Shown piece after piece: positions 8,637-17,473 of a stretch of DNA of 64,000 bases. The position numbers and the translations under genes were made by a program. Every line of letters starts with the position of its first letter. The first letter of the stretch is position 1. Origin of the DNA: Streptomyces sp. NBC_00620 (GTDB lineage: Bacteria; Actinomycetota; Actinomycetes; Streptomycetales; Streptomycetaceae); NCBI RefSeq assembly GCF_026341825.1, contig NZ_JAPENY010000001.1, forward strand, positions 4,030,001 to 4,094,000, given 5' to 3'. The notes under the pieces were generated by a model. It saw only the letters and a program-made list of their open reading frames with translations. It was not told where the DNA came from and did not search any database.

Positions 8637-9374
8637 ATGGGTATTTGGCAGGACCTGTGGCGTGGGCGCTCGGCGGACTTCGACTCGGGCAGCGCGTCCA
8701 CCAACTCCATCGAGCTGACCAAGCGGAACCGCACGGTCTCGCTCACCAAGCAGGGCGCGGCCACCGGCAATCTGCGCATCAACCTGTCCTGGCGGATGCG
8801 CACCTCCGACATAGGCGGGCCGCAACGCGGCAGCCTGCTGCGCCACCCCTTCCGTACGTTCAAGCCGGAAGTGGTCCAGGCGCACACCCAGAGCATGGTC
8901 AACGTCGACCTGGACCTCGGCGTCATGTACGAGCTCAAGGACGGCTCCAAGGGCGTCGTCCAGCCGCTGGGCAGCTTCTTCGGCGAACTCAACGGCCCGC
9001 CGTTCGTGAAACTCAGCGGCGACGACCGCTTCGGCTCGGCGTCCGGCGAGACGATCTACGTCAACCTCGACCACCGCGACGACATCAAGCGGCTCCTGGT
9101 CTTCGTCTACATCTACGACCAGACCCCGGCCTTCGACCGTACGCACGCCATCGTCACGCTCTTCCCGAGCAACGGCCCACGCGTCGAGATCAGCCTCGAC
9201 GAACGCCATCCGCAGGCCCGTTCCTGCGCGGTCGTGATGATCGAGAACGTCAAGGGCGAGCTGATGGTGCGCCGCGAGGTGCGGTTCGTGTACGGCTTCC
9301 AGGCCGAACTCGACCGGCTGTACGGCTGGGGGCTGCAGTGGGGACGGGGATACAAGTCGAAGGCCGCCCGCTAG
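8637..9374 (+). CDS. TerD-domain-related tellurium resistance protein (TerA-like)
   Basis: A 245-residue soluble protein related to the TerD superfamily but divergent. The N-terminus MGIWQDLWRGRSADFDSG is followed by IELTKRNRTVSLTKQGAA, which aligns with the start of TerD-type domains. The segment VNVDLDLGVMYELKDGSKG corresponds to the D-x-D-L-D motif, and GDDRFGSASGETIYVNL to the acidic loop. It therefore probably binds calcium like TerD. I chose ATG 8637 because family members begin with MGIWQ; an in-frame GTG at 8625 is possible. It may be transcribed separately, since a hairpin lies upstream. Confidence 0.8.
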   Translation: MGIWQDLWRGRSADFDSGSASTNSIELTKRNRTVSLTKQGAATGNLRINLSWRMRTSDIGGPQRGSLLRHPFRTFKPEVVQAHTQSMVNVDLDLGVMYELKDGSKGVVQPLGSFFGELNGPPFVKLSGDDRFGSASGETIYVNLDHRDDIKRLLVFVYIYDQTPAFDRTHAIVTLFPSNGPRVEISLDERHPQARSCAVVMIENVKGELMVRREVRFVYGFQAELDRLYGWGLQWGRGYKSKAAR

Positions 9375-9421
9375 CGGAGGGCGTACGCCGGCTTCCTCGC
9401 GCCGCCCTCACCGGGCGGACG

Positions 9422-10288
9422 TCAGCGCCCGATGAACTGCGGCCCCTGCGGCGGCAGTTTGAAGTCCGGGTCGGGGAGCGCGCCGACCGCCTGCGGGAAG
9501 CCGTACGCGGGCGCCGCGGCCGGCGCGGTCTGGGGGCCCGGGTAGCCGTAGGCGGGCTGGCTGGAGGGCCCTGGATAGCCGTACGCGGGCTGGGCGGCCG
9601 CGGGTGCCGTCGGGGGCCCGGGGTAGCCGTACGCCGGCTGCTGCGGCACCGGGGCCGCCTGCTCGGGCGGCAGGGGTACGGAGGTCTCGGGGGCCGGAGC
9701 GGGTGCGGACCAGGCCGGGGCCTCGGGCGCGGCCGCGGCGGCCTCGGAGTCGTCCACCGAGATACCGAAGTCGCTGGCCAGCCCCTGCAGGCCGTTCGAA
9801 TAGCCCTCGCCGAGCGCCCGGAACTTCCAGCCCCCGCCACGCCTGTACAGTTCGCCGCAGATCAGCGCCGTCTCCGCGCCCGTCTCCGGCTTGATGTCGA
9901 AGTACGCCAGCGGTTCGGCGTCCGCGAGGGACGCGTCGTACAGCAGGATGCGCAGCCCCCGTACGCGGTCGAAGGTGACGTCCTCGGCCGATGCGACCAG
10001 CAGAATCTGTCCGACAGCGGCCTCGACACCCGTCAGATCCGTCTGGATCGTGTCGGTAAGGCCCTCTGTTCCGCGCTTCTTGCCGAGCAGCCTGACCTTG
10101 CCCGAGGGGTGGCGGGGCTGGTTGTAGAAGACGAAGTCCTCGTCGGATCGCACACGACCCTCGGGGCCGAGGAGCAGGGCCGAGGCATCCACATCGGGGA
10201 CTCCCTGTCCGGGCGTCCAGCGCAGCACGGCGCGTACCGCTGTGGCGTCCAGCGGGACGTTCGACCCCTTCAGCATCGCGTGCGTCAT
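9422..10288 (-). CDS. TerD domain protein with proline/tyrosine/glycine-rich repeat tail
   Basis: 288 residues. The first ~190 form a TerD domain (MLKGSNVPL, then DVDASALLLG as the calcium motif and FYNQPRHPSG). The remaining ~95 residues are low complexity, with four YGYPGP-type repeats separated by Ala/Pro stretches and ending FKLPPQGPQFIGR. Such tails often mediate multivalent binding or membrane association; the role here is inference. It is convergent with the TerA-like gene and divergent from the biosynthetic operon, so a shared regulatory region of 189 bp (10289-10477) may coordinate them. Start may be M1 or M5. Confidence 0.88.
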   Translation of the reverse strand: MTHAMLKGSNVPLDATAVRAVLRWTPGQGVPDVDASALLLGPEGRVRSDEDFVFYNQPRHPSGKVRLLGKKRGTEGLTDTIQTDLTGVEAAVGQILLVASAEDVTFDRVRGLRILLYDASLADAEPLAYFDIKPETGAETALICGELYRRGGGWKFRALGEGYSNGLQGLASDFGISVDDSEAAAAAPEAPAWSAPAPAPETSVPLPPEQAAPVPQQPAYGYPGPPTAPAAAQPAYGYPGPSSQPAYGYPGPQTAPAAAPAYGFPQAVGALPDPDFKLPPQGPQFIGR

Positions 10289-10477
10289 GCGGTCATCCTG
10301 CCCTCTGGGGCCTGGTCACGACAACGCGGGGGTGAAGATCCCCGGCGAGGATCGAAGAACAGGTGACACGGCCGAGTTACCTGAACTTCATCCTTGATGG
10401 GAACCCCTGACATGGATCCATACGTACTATTACCGGCCACATCAGATCAGGCCGCCTAGCAGCTCCGGGGGAGTTTC

Positions 10478-11647
10478 ATGCGTCATTTTGGTCATATCGC
10501 CCCGGAAGAGCGGCAGCGCCTCTTCTACCGGGAGCCCAGCCTCTTCACCGCCGAATCACCGGCCCGCGTCCTCGCGGCGGCCCTCGGAGCCACCCTGTAC
10601 AGCCCCGCGACCAGGCCGCGGCTGGCAGACGACATCGTCAAGCAGGCCGGGCGCGGCGTCGTCTCCATGGTGCTGTGCCTGGAGGACTCGATCGACGACG
10701 CGGAGGTCGTGGGCGCCGAGGAGAACCTCGTCCGGCAGTTCACCGACCTCGCCGGGCGGCCGGGCGGCTCCGAGCTGCCGCTGCTCTTCGTACGGGTCCG
10801 TGAACCGGAGCAGATCCCCGACCTCGTCGAGCGGCTCGGCCCAGCCGTGCGGCTGCTGTCCGGATTCGTGCTGCCGAAGTTCACCGAGGAGCGGGGCGTC
10901 CCGTTCCTGGAGGCGCTCACGGCGGCCGAGAGCGCGAGCGGGCGGCGCCTTTTCGCGATGCCGGTCCTCGAATCGCCCGGCCTGCTGTACATGGAGACCC
11001 GCAGGGAGACCCTGGAGGGCATCCACCGCACGGTCGACAAGTACCGCGACCGCGTCCTCGCGCTGCGCCTCGGCGTCACCGACTTCTGCTCGGCGTACGG
11101 GCTGCGCAGAGCGCCCGACATGACCGCCTACGACGTCCAGATCGTCGCCTCCGTGATCGCCGACGTGGTGAACCTGCTCGGGCGGGCCGACGGCACCGGC
11201 TTCACGGTGACCGGGCCCGTGTGGGAGTACTTCCGCGTCCAGGAGCGCATGTTCAAGCCTCAGCTGCGCCGCAGCCCCTTCCAGGAGGTCGAGGTCGAGG
11301 AACTGCGCCAGTCGCTCATCGAACACGACCTGGACGGGCTGCTGCGCGAGATCGCCCTCGACCGCGCCAACGGCCTCCTCGGCAAGACCTGCATCCACCC
11401 CTCGCACGTACCGGCCGTGCACGCCCTGTCCGTCGTCAGTCACGAGGAGTACAGCGACGCGCAGGACATCCTCAGGCCCGAGCGCGGCGGCGGGGGTGTG
11501 CTGCGGTCGGCGTACACGAACAAAATGAATGAAGTGAAGCCGCACCGCGCCTGGGCCGAGCGCACTCTCCAGCGCGCCGAGGTTTTCGGCGTCGCCAACG
11601 AGGACATCGGCTTCGTGGAGCTGCTCGCCGCCGGGCTTCCCAGCTGA
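10478..11647 (+). CDS. HpcH/HpaI aldolase / citrate lyase beta (CitE)-like protein of Ter biosynthetic operon
   Basis: A 389-residue TIM-barrel lyase of the CitE-like group. The Mg-binding glutamate/aspartate segments are visible as MVLCLEDSIDDAE and VLRLGVTDFCSAYGLRR-like regions, and a late KTCIHPSHVP motif matches the family. It would cleave or form a C-C or acyl bond in a small-molecule pathway. ATG 10478 has SD GGGGGAG. It is the first gene of a three-gene run (CitE-like, PRTase fusion, HAD) that comparative work on Ter systems (Anantharaman and colleagues) assigns to synthesis of a nucleoside-like metabolite; the product is unknown. Confidence 0.88.
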   Translation: MRHFGHIAPEERQRLFYREPSLFTAESPARVLAAALGATLYSPATRPRLADDIVKQAGRGVVSMVLCLEDSIDDAEVVGAEENLVRQFTDLAGRPGGSELPLLFVRVREPEQIPDLVERLGPAVRLLSGFVLPKFTEERGVPFLEALTAAESASGRRLFAMPVLESPGLLYMETRRETLEGIHRTVDKYRDRVLALRLGVTDFCSAYGLRRAPDMTAYDVQIVASVIADVVNLLGRADGTGFTVTGPVWEYFRVQERMFKPQLRRSPFQEVEVEELRQSLIEHDLDGLLREIALDRANGLLGKTCIHPSHVPAVHALSVVSHEEYSDAQDILRPERGGGGVLRSAYTNKMNEVKPHRAWAERTLQRAEVFGVANEDIGFVELLAAGLPS

Positions 11648-11678
11648 AACGGCCCGACCAGCCGTAGTGACTCGTACA

Positions 11679-11726
11679 GATACCGATACCGACACAGGTA
11701 CCGATACAGGTACCGATACAGACAAG
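11679..11726 (+). repeat. Four 12-bp tandem repeats upstream of the PRTase gene
   Basis: Four imperfect copies of GATACAGGTACC lie between the CitE-like stop codon and the preferred PRTase start. If translation began at the GTG at 11667 they would encode an alternating Thr-Asp/Thr-Gly leader. SD AAGGA at 11724-11728 overlaps the end of the array and points to the ATG at 11733. Confidence 0.85.
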
Positions 11727-11732
11727 GAATTG

Positions 11733-14198
11733 ATGAACAACGTGGTGTGGACGGGGACCTGGGTCGCCGAGCGGCTCGGCGTCGAACTCGTCGGCGACGA
11801 GAAGCTGAGCGAACTGCTGGGGCTCGCGCTGCGGCGCAACCCCAAGCGCGCCCATCTGCTCGTGTCGAACGTGCTCGGCAAGCATGTGCCGCAGTCGCCG
11901 TCCGTGGTGTACGGGTACGGGTTCGCGCTCGGTCGGCGGGTGCGGGAGCTGCTCGGCGACGAGGAGTCCCGGGCGGCGGTCGTCCTCGGCTATGCCGAGA
12001 CGGCCACCGGGCTCGGCCACTGCGTCGCGGACGGCGTGGGCCTCGCCCCCTACCTCCACTCCACCCGACGCCCCGTCCCCGGCGTCGCCCGCGCGGGCGG
12101 CTTCGAGGAGTCCCACTCGCACGCCACGTCGCACCTGCTCCTCCCCGAGAACCCCGGCCTCCTCTCCGGCTCGGGCCCGCTGGTCCTCGTCGACGACGAG
12201 TTCTCCACCGGCAACACGATCCTCAACACCATCCGCGACCTGCACGCCCGCTACCCGCGCGAGCGGTACGTGGTCGTGGCGCTCGTCGACATGCGGTCCG
12301 CCGCCGACATGGGGCGCCTGGACGAGTTCGCCCGGGAGATCGGCGCGCGGGTCGACCTGGTGACGGCGGCGTCGGGGACGGTGAGGCTTCCCGAGGGCGT
12401 GCTCGAGAAGGGGCAGGCGCTGGTCGCCGAGCACGAGGCGGCGGCGCTCGCGGCACCCGCCGGGCCCGCGGCACTCGCGGCGCTCGCCCGGTCGCGTGCC
12501 GGGAGAGTCACCCGCGTCGAGCTCGGCTGGCCACGCGGCGTTCCCGACGGCGGGCGGCACGGGTTCGCGCCCGGCCAGCGAATACGCCTGGACGGCGCCC
12601 TGCCCGCCCTGGCCGCGCGGATCGCCGACGCGCTGCCGGACGGCGCCCGACGGGTGCTCGTGCTCGGCTTCGAGGAGCTGATGTACGCGCCGCTGCGGCT
12701 GGCCCGCGAACTGGAGCAGGTCGTGGACGCCGAGGTGCGCTACTCCACGACCACCCGGTCCCCGGTCCTCGCCCTCGACGACCCGGGCTACGCGATACGC
12801 AGCCGGATCGTCTTCCCGGCCCACGACAACCCGGACGACGGACCCGGCGAGCGCTACGCCTACAACGTCGCAGGGGCCGGCTTCGACGCCGTGGTCGCCG
12901 TCGTCGACTCCACCGCCGACACCCCCGAACTGCACGCCGCCGACGGCCTGTTGGCGCAGCTCACCGCGCACACCCCGCACGTCCTGCTCGCCGTCGTCCC
13001 TTCGTACGTCCCCGGGCGCCCGTCCACCGAAAGGCCCTCCATGCTCCCCGAGCCCCTCCGCGGCCCAGCCTTCTCCTCGTACGCGCCCGAAGACGTCGGC
13101 TGGCTGCTGCAGGACCTCTCGGACGTGACGCTGGAGGCGCCGACCGAGGAGCGCGAGGAGGCCATCCAGAGCGGCGGCGCCCACTACGCGGAGTCGCTGC
13201 CCGTCGAGTACCAGCCCAGCGCCCACTACCAGGAGCTGTTCCACGCGGCGCTCGGCACCTCCGCCGCCCGTATCGCCCAGGCCGTCGGCGCGGTCACCGA
13301 ACTGGTGCTCGCCGAGCGCTCACCGCGCCCGGTGCTCGTCTCGCTGGCCCGCGCGGGCACCCCGGTCGGCGTGCTGATGCGCCGCTGGGCCCAGCACCAG
13401 CACGGCCTCGACCTCCCGCACTACGCCGTCTCCATCGTCCGCGGCCGCGGCATCGACGCCAACGCGCTGCGCTGGCTGGCCGCCCACCACGACCCCGCCG
13501 ACGTCGTGTTCGTCGACGGCTGGACCGGAAAGGGCGCGATCACCCGCGAACTGGCCGACGCCATACGGGAGTTCGAGAAGGCCGAGGGCGTCACCGGCTT
13601 CGACCCGGAGATCGCGGTGCTCGCCGACCCGGGCTCCTGCGTACGGACGTACGGCACCCGCGAGGACTTCCTGATCCCCTCCGCCTGCCTCAACTCGACG
13701 GTGTCCGGGCTGATTTCGCGCACCGTCCTGCGCTCCGACCTGGTCGGCGAACACGACTTCCACGGCGCGAAGTTCTACCGCGAACTCGCCGGCTCCGACG
13801 TCTCCGTCGACTTCCTGGACGCCGTGGCCGCACGGTTCGCCGAGGTCGCCGACGCGGCCTGCGCCCAGGCCAAGGAACTGCTCGCCGCCGACCGCACACC
13901 CACCTGGGAGGGCTGGGCCGCGGTCGAGCGGATCAGCGAGGAGTACGAGATCCACGACGTGAACCTCGTCAAGCCGGGCGTCGGCGAGACCACCCGCGTG
14001 CTGCTGCGCCGCGTGCCCTGGAAGATCCTGGCCCGCGCCGGAGCGGGCGCCGACCTCGACCACGTACGCCTGCTCGCCGAGCAGCGCGGGGTGCCCGTCG
14101 AGGAGGTCGCCGAACTCCCGTACACCTGCGTGGGGTTGATCCACCCGAAGTTCACGCGCGGCGCGACGGGTGCCGACGGCAAGTCGGTGACGGTCTGA
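11733..14198 (+). CDS. Fused PRTase_2 - TRSP - StiP - PELOTA protein of Ter biosynthetic operon
   Basis: An 821-residue multidomain protein. The N-terminal phosphoribosyltransferase domain has the PRPP-binding loop VLVDDEFSTGNTI near residues 151-163. A TTTRSPV motif near residue 340 marks the TRSP domain that follows PRTase_2 in this family. The second half matches StiP-type proteins (VFVDGWTGKGAI near 591-602), and the C-terminus (RGVPVEEVAELPYTCVGLI, about 785-804) resembles the PELOTA/L7Ae RNA-binding fold. It likely builds a ribosylated metabolite for the Ter stress system. The ATG at 11733 is preferred to the upstream GTG 11667 because of SD AAGGA. Its stop overlaps the HAD start (TGATG). 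Confidence 0.85.
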   Translation: MNNVVWTGTWVAERLGVELVGDEKLSELLGLALRRNPKRAHLLVSNVLGKHVPQSPSVVYGYGFALGRRVRELLGDEESRAAVVLGYAETATGLGHCVADGVGLAPYLHSTRRPVPGVARAGGFEESHSHATSHLLLPENPGLLSGSGPLVLVDDEFSTGNTILNTIRDLHARYPRERYVVVALVDMRSAADMGRLDEFAREIGARVDLVTAASGTVRLPEGVLEKGQALVAEHEAAALAAPAGPAALAALARSRAGRVTRVELGWPRGVPDGGRHGFAPGQRIRLDGALPALAARIADALPDGARRVLVLGFEELMYAPLRLARELEQVVDAEVRYSTTTRSPVLALDDPGYAIRSRIVFPAHDNPDDGPGERYAYNVAGAGFDAVVAVVDSTADTPELHAADGLLAQLTAHTPHVLLAVVPSYVPGRPSTERPSMLPEPLRGPAFSSYAPEDVGWLLQDLSDVTLEAPTEEREEAIQSGGAHYAESLPVEYQPSAHYQELFHAALGTSAARIAQAVGAVTELVLAERSPRPVLVSLARAGTPVGVLMRRWAQHQHGLDLPHYAVSIVRGRGIDANALRWLAAHHDPADVVFVDGWTGKGAITRELADAIREFEKAEGVTGFDPEIAVLADPGSCVRTYGTREDFLIPSACLNSTVSGLISRTVLRSDLVGEHDFHGAKFYRELAGSDVSVDFLDAVAARFAEVADAACAQAKELLAADRTPTWEGWAAVERISEEYEIHDVNLVKPGVGETTRVLLRRVPWKILARAGAGADLDHVRLLAEQRGVPVEEVAELPYTCVGLIHPKFTRGATGADGKSVTV

Positions 14199-15046
14199 TG
14201 TCCGGGATGTCTGAGACCTCCGCGTCGGCCTCGCCCAAGGTGCTCGTCGCCAGCGACCTCGACCGCACGCTCATCTACTCCAGCGCCGCCCTCGCGCTGA
14301 CCATGCCGGACCCGGTGGCGCCCCGGCTGCTCTGCGTCGAGGTGCACGAGAGCAAGCCGCTGTCGTACCTGACGGAGACCGCGGCCGCTCTCCTGACCGA
14401 ACTCGGCGGCATGGCGGACTTCGTGCCCACCACGACCCGCACCCGCAAGCAGTACCAGCGCATCAGCCTGCCGGGCCCCGCCCCGAAGTACGCGATCTGC
14501 GCCAACGGCGGACACCTGCTCGTCGACGGGGTGTCCGACGCCGACTGGCACACGAAGGTGACCGCACGGCTGGCGAGCGAGTGCGCCTCCCTCACCGAGG
14601 TGCGCGAGCACATGGAGGCCACCGCCGATCCGGCCTGGGTCCGCAAGCACCGGGTCGCCGAGGACCTCTTCGCCTACCTCGTCGTGGAGCGCGAACTGCT
14701 CCCCGAGGACTGGGTCAAGGAACTCGCCGTCTGGGCCGAGAACCGCGGCTGGACCGTGTCCCTCCAGGGCCGCAAGATCTACGCCGTGCCGAAGCCCCTC
14801 ACCAAGAGCGCGGCCATGCACGAGGTCGCGCGACGCACCGGTGCGACCCTCACTCTCGCGGCCGGCGACTCCCTGCTCGACGCCGACCTGCTCCTCGCGG
14901 CCGACCGGGGCTGGCGCCCGGGGCACGGGGAGCTGGCGGAGGCGGGTTGGACGGCGCCCACGGTCACGGCGCTGCCCGAGCGGGGGGTCGCCGCGGGGGA
15001 GCGGATCCTGCGGGAGTTCCTGGACGGGGTCCGGCAGGGCTCCTAG
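14198..15046 (+). CDS. HAD-superfamily phosphatase of Ter biosynthetic operon
   Basis: A 282-residue haloacid-dehalogenase-fold hydrolase. Motif I is SDLDRTL with catalytic Asp20 and Asp22, and motif IV is AAGDSLLDADLL near residue 220. A cap domain lies between (about 85-200). It probably removes phosphate from the product of the upstream PRTase/lyase. ATG 14198 overlaps the PRTase stop by one base (TGATG), implying translational coupling. An ATP-grasp enzyme, usually part of such Ter modules, is not present here and may be encoded elsewhere. Confidence 0.9.
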   Translation: MSGMSETSASASPKVLVASDLDRTLIYSSAALALTMPDPVAPRLLCVEVHESKPLSYLTETAAALLTELGGMADFVPTTTRTRKQYQRISLPGPAPKYAICANGGHLLVDGVSDADWHTKVTARLASECASLTEVREHMEATADPAWVRKHRVAEDLFAYLVVERELLPEDWVKELAVWAENRGWTVSLQGRKIYAVPKPLTKSAAMHEVARRTGATLTLAAGDSLLDADLLLAADRGWRPGHGELAEAGWTAPTVTALPERGVAAGERILREFLDGVRQGS

Positions 15047-15056
15047 CGGGTGCCTC

Positions 15057-15893
15057 CTAGCGGGGCGCGTCGAAGTCGATCGATTCGCTGACCTTGCGCC
15101 ACTTGGCGTCCGAGGCGGCCAGGTTCTGAGCCATGGCGCCGGCCACGGCGACGGCGTCGCTGCCGAGCAGCAGGCGCACCGGCGGGTCGGCTGCCTCCGT
15201 GACGTGGAGGATGGCCAGGGCGGCCAGGGCGGGATCGCCGGGCTGGGTGCCGTCGGCCTGGCCGAGGAATCCGACGACGGGTTCGATGACGGGCTTGTAC
15301 GGGTCGCTGACCGGCGGCGTACTCATCGAGGATCCGGCCCAGTCGGTGCGCAGTCCGCCCGGCTCGATGACCGTGACCTTGATGCCGAAGGGGGCGACTT
15401 CCTGGGCCAGGACCTCGGAGAAGCCCCCGACGGCCCACTTGGCGGCCTGGTACGCGCTCAGGCCGGGGGTGCCGACGCGGCCGCCCACGGAGGAGACCTG
15501 GACGATGTGCCCGCTGCCCTGTTCCCGCAGCACGGGCAGCGCCGCCTTGGTCACGTTGACGACGCCGTGCAGATTGGTGTCGATCTGGGCGCGGAAGGCG
15601 TCCTCGGTGACGTCCTCGATGGAGGCGACGTCCGCGTAACCGGCGTTGTTGACGAGGACGTCGAGCCGGCCGAAGGAGTCGACCGCCTGCTGGACGGCGG
15701 CGCGGGCGGCCGCGGGGTCGGTGACGTCCAGAGCGACGGCACGGACCCGATCGCCGAACCGCCGGACGAGGTCGTCGAGTTGCTCGGGCCTGCGGGCGGT
15801 GGCGACGAGTTGATGGCCGGCGGCGAGGACGGCCTCGGCGAGCGCGCGGCCCAGGCCGCGGGAACTGCCGGTGATGAGCCAGGTCTTGGACAT
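15057..15893 (-). CDS. Short-chain dehydrogenase/reductase
   Basis: A 278-residue classical SDR. It has the NAD(P)-binding TGSSRGLG at residues 8-15, the NNAG motif (VLVNNAGYAD), a catalytic Ser region (VQVSSVGGRVG) and the YQAAK form of the YxxxK active site. The basic context after the Gly motif (TARRPEQL) favours NADPH. The ATG at 15893 follows an open frame that extends upstream without other signals. It is convergent with the HAD gene (11 bp apart) and lies 50 bp downstream of the aldehyde dehydrogenase gene in the same direction, so the two are probably one operon. Substrate unknown. Confidence 0.92.
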   Translation of the reverse strand: MSKTWLITGSSRGLGRALAEAVLAAGHQLVATARRPEQLDDLVRRFGDRVRAVALDVTDPAAARAAVQQAVDSFGRLDVLVNNAGYADVASIEDVTEDAFRAQIDTNLHGVVNVTKAALPVLREQGSGHIVQVSSVGGRVGTPGLSAYQAAKWAVGGFSEVLAQEVAPFGIKVTVIEPGGLRTDWAGSSMSTPPVSDPYKPVIEPVVGFLGQADGTQPGDPALAALAILHVTEAADPPVRLLLGSDAVAVAGAMAQNLAASDAKWRKVSESIDFDAPR

Positions 15894-15942
15894 GAGTCTC
15901 TCAACTTTCCTGTGGGGGGCGGACGTTGACGGTCCGGGGCGG

Positions 15943-17385
15943 TCAGACGTTGATGGTCTTGAGCTCGACGAACTCGGCCAGGCCGAAGGCGCCCATCTCG
16001 CGGCCGATGCCGCTCGCCTTGTAGCCGCCGAAGGGTCCGTCGAAGCCGACGGGAGCGGCGTTGACCATGAAGAAGCCGGTGCGGACACGGCGGGCGAGAG
16101 CCAGTGCGCGTTCGGGATCGGTGCTCCAAACGCCGCCGCCCAGGCCGTACGCGGAGTCGTTGGCGATCCGTACGGCGTCCTCCTCGTCCTCGTACGGGAT
16201 CACCACGATCACGGGCCCGAAGATCTCCTCCCGCGCGATGCGCATGCCGTTGTCGACGTCGGCGAAGAGCGTGGGGCGTACGTAGTTGCCGCCCTCCAGG
16301 CCTTCGGGCGACCCGGGGCCGCCGGTGACGACGCGGGCACCCTCGTCGATGCCGATCCGGATGTAGTCCAGCACCCGCTGCTGCTGGACCTCGCTGGTCA
16401 TCGGGCCGATGAAGGTGTCCGGGTCGGTGGGGTCGCCCACGGTGAGCGACTCCACGAGGTCCTTCAGCACGCCGACGACCTCGTCGTAGCGGCTGCGGGG
16501 GGCGAGGATGCGGGTGTGGGCCTGGCAGTTCTGCGAGTTGTTCGCGAAGGAGGCGAACTTCAGGCCGTCCGCCATCGCGGTGAGATCCGCGTCCTCGCAG
16601 ATGATCGAGGCGGACTTGCCGCCCAGCTCCAGGGAGACCCGCTTGAGCTGTTCACCGGCGATGGAGGCGATCCGGCGGCCCGCGGCGGTGGAACCGGTGA
16701 AGGCGATCTTGTCGACGTCGGGGTGCGAGACCAGGTGCTCGCTGGTGGCGCGGTCGGCGGGCAGGATGCTGACGACCCCTTCCGGCAGGCCGAGTTCGTC
16801 GAAGATCTCGGCGAGCAGCATGATGCTGAGCGAGTTCTCCGGGGATGCCTTGAGGACCACGGTGTTGCCGGCCAGCAGCGCCGGGATCATCTTCACCAGC
16901 GCGGCCATGTACGGGGAGTTCCACGGGATGACCGCGGCGACGACACCGATCGGTTCCCGGCGCACCAGGCTCCCGGACGCGCCGGTGGGGTCGAGGGGCT
17001 CCTCCCAGCCGAAGGAGCGCGCGGCGCGCAGATAGGCGTCGGCCTGCTTGTCGAGGGCGGGCTGACCCCACTCGGCGAACCAGAGCGCGGCGCCCGTCTC
17101 GGCGCTGATGCGGGCGGAGATCTCCTTGGCCCGGCCGGCCCGCAGTTCGTTGAGGCGTACGACGAAGGCCTGCCGTTCCTCGGGGGTGGTGCGGGACCAG
17201 GGGCCGTGGTCGAAGGCCTCCCGGGCGGCGGCCACCGCCTTGTCGACGTCGGCGGTGGTGGCCTGGGCGGCGCGGCCGAGCAGGGAGCGGTCGTGGGGGG
17301 AGCGGATGTCGAGGAGCTGGGGATCGGTGGGGTCGGTCCAGCGGCCGCCGATGTAGAGCTTGTCGTAGACGATCATCTTGTCCAT
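15943..17385 (-). CDS. Aldehyde dehydrogenase family protein
   Basis: A 480-residue NAD(P)-dependent aldehyde dehydrogenase, full length for the family. The general-base glutamate is in LELGGKSASI (about residue 251) and the catalytic cysteine in NSQNCQAH (about 285). The NAD-binding VIPWNSPY motif and the C-terminal GPFGGYKASGIG are intact. It oxidises an aldehyde to the acid. It is transcribed divergently from a TetR-family regulator with two operator-like sites between them, and probably co-transcribed with the downstream SDR: a small redox catabolism or detoxification unit under TetR control. Confidence 0.95.
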   Translation of the reverse strand: MDKMIVYDKLYIGGRWTDPTDPQLLDIRSPHDRSLLGRAAQATTADVDKAVAAAREAFDHGPWSRTTPEERQAFVVRLNELRAGRAKEISARISAETGAALWFAEWGQPALDKQADAYLRAARSFGWEEPLDPTGASGSLVRREPIGVVAAVIPWNSPYMAALVKMIPALLAGNTVVLKASPENSLSIMLLAEIFDELGLPEGVVSILPADRATSEHLVSHPDVDKIAFTGSTAAGRRIASIAGEQLKRVSLELGGKSASIICEDADLTAMADGLKFASFANNSQNCQAHTRILAPRSRYDEVVGVLKDLVESLTVGDPTDPDTFIGPMTSEVQQQRVLDYIRIGIDEGARVVTGGPGSPEGLEGGNYVRPTLFADVDNGMRIAREEIFGPVIVVIPYEDEEDAVRIANDSAYGLGGGVWSTDPERALALARRVRTGFFMVNAAPVGFDGPFGGYKASGIGREMGAFGLAEFVELKTINV

Positions 17386-17398
17386 CCCGTCCTAATAA

Positions 17399-17459
17399 CT
17401 AAACGTTCATTTAGACAGTAGCCCCGATCGAAGGCGGGAGCAACTGAACGTTTATTTGC
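17399..17459. promoter_or_regulatory. Two TetR-type operator copies in the divergent promoter
   Basis: Two related 16-bp imperfect palindromes, CTAAACGTTCATTTAG (17399-17414) and CTGAACGTTTATTTGC (17444-17459), lie between the divergent dehydrogenase and TetR genes, centred 45 bp apart. Their AT-rich content stands out in this GC-rich DNA. They are the likely binding sites of the adjacent regulator. Confidence 0.7.
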
Positions 17460-17473
17460 TTTACTCTGGGGGC

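Noticed and set aside
11667..11732. Thr-Asp repeat leader of the PRTase starting at GTG 11667
   Set aside because: SD AAGGA fits ATG 11733 better; the leader is made of 12-bp tandem repeats and unlikely to be conserved.
11747..14197. Long frame that runs over the PRTase gene into the HAD gene (1099 aa)
   Set aside because: Only the part after 14198 is HAD-like; the upstream 800 residues are Arg/Pro-rich shadow of the PRTase gene.
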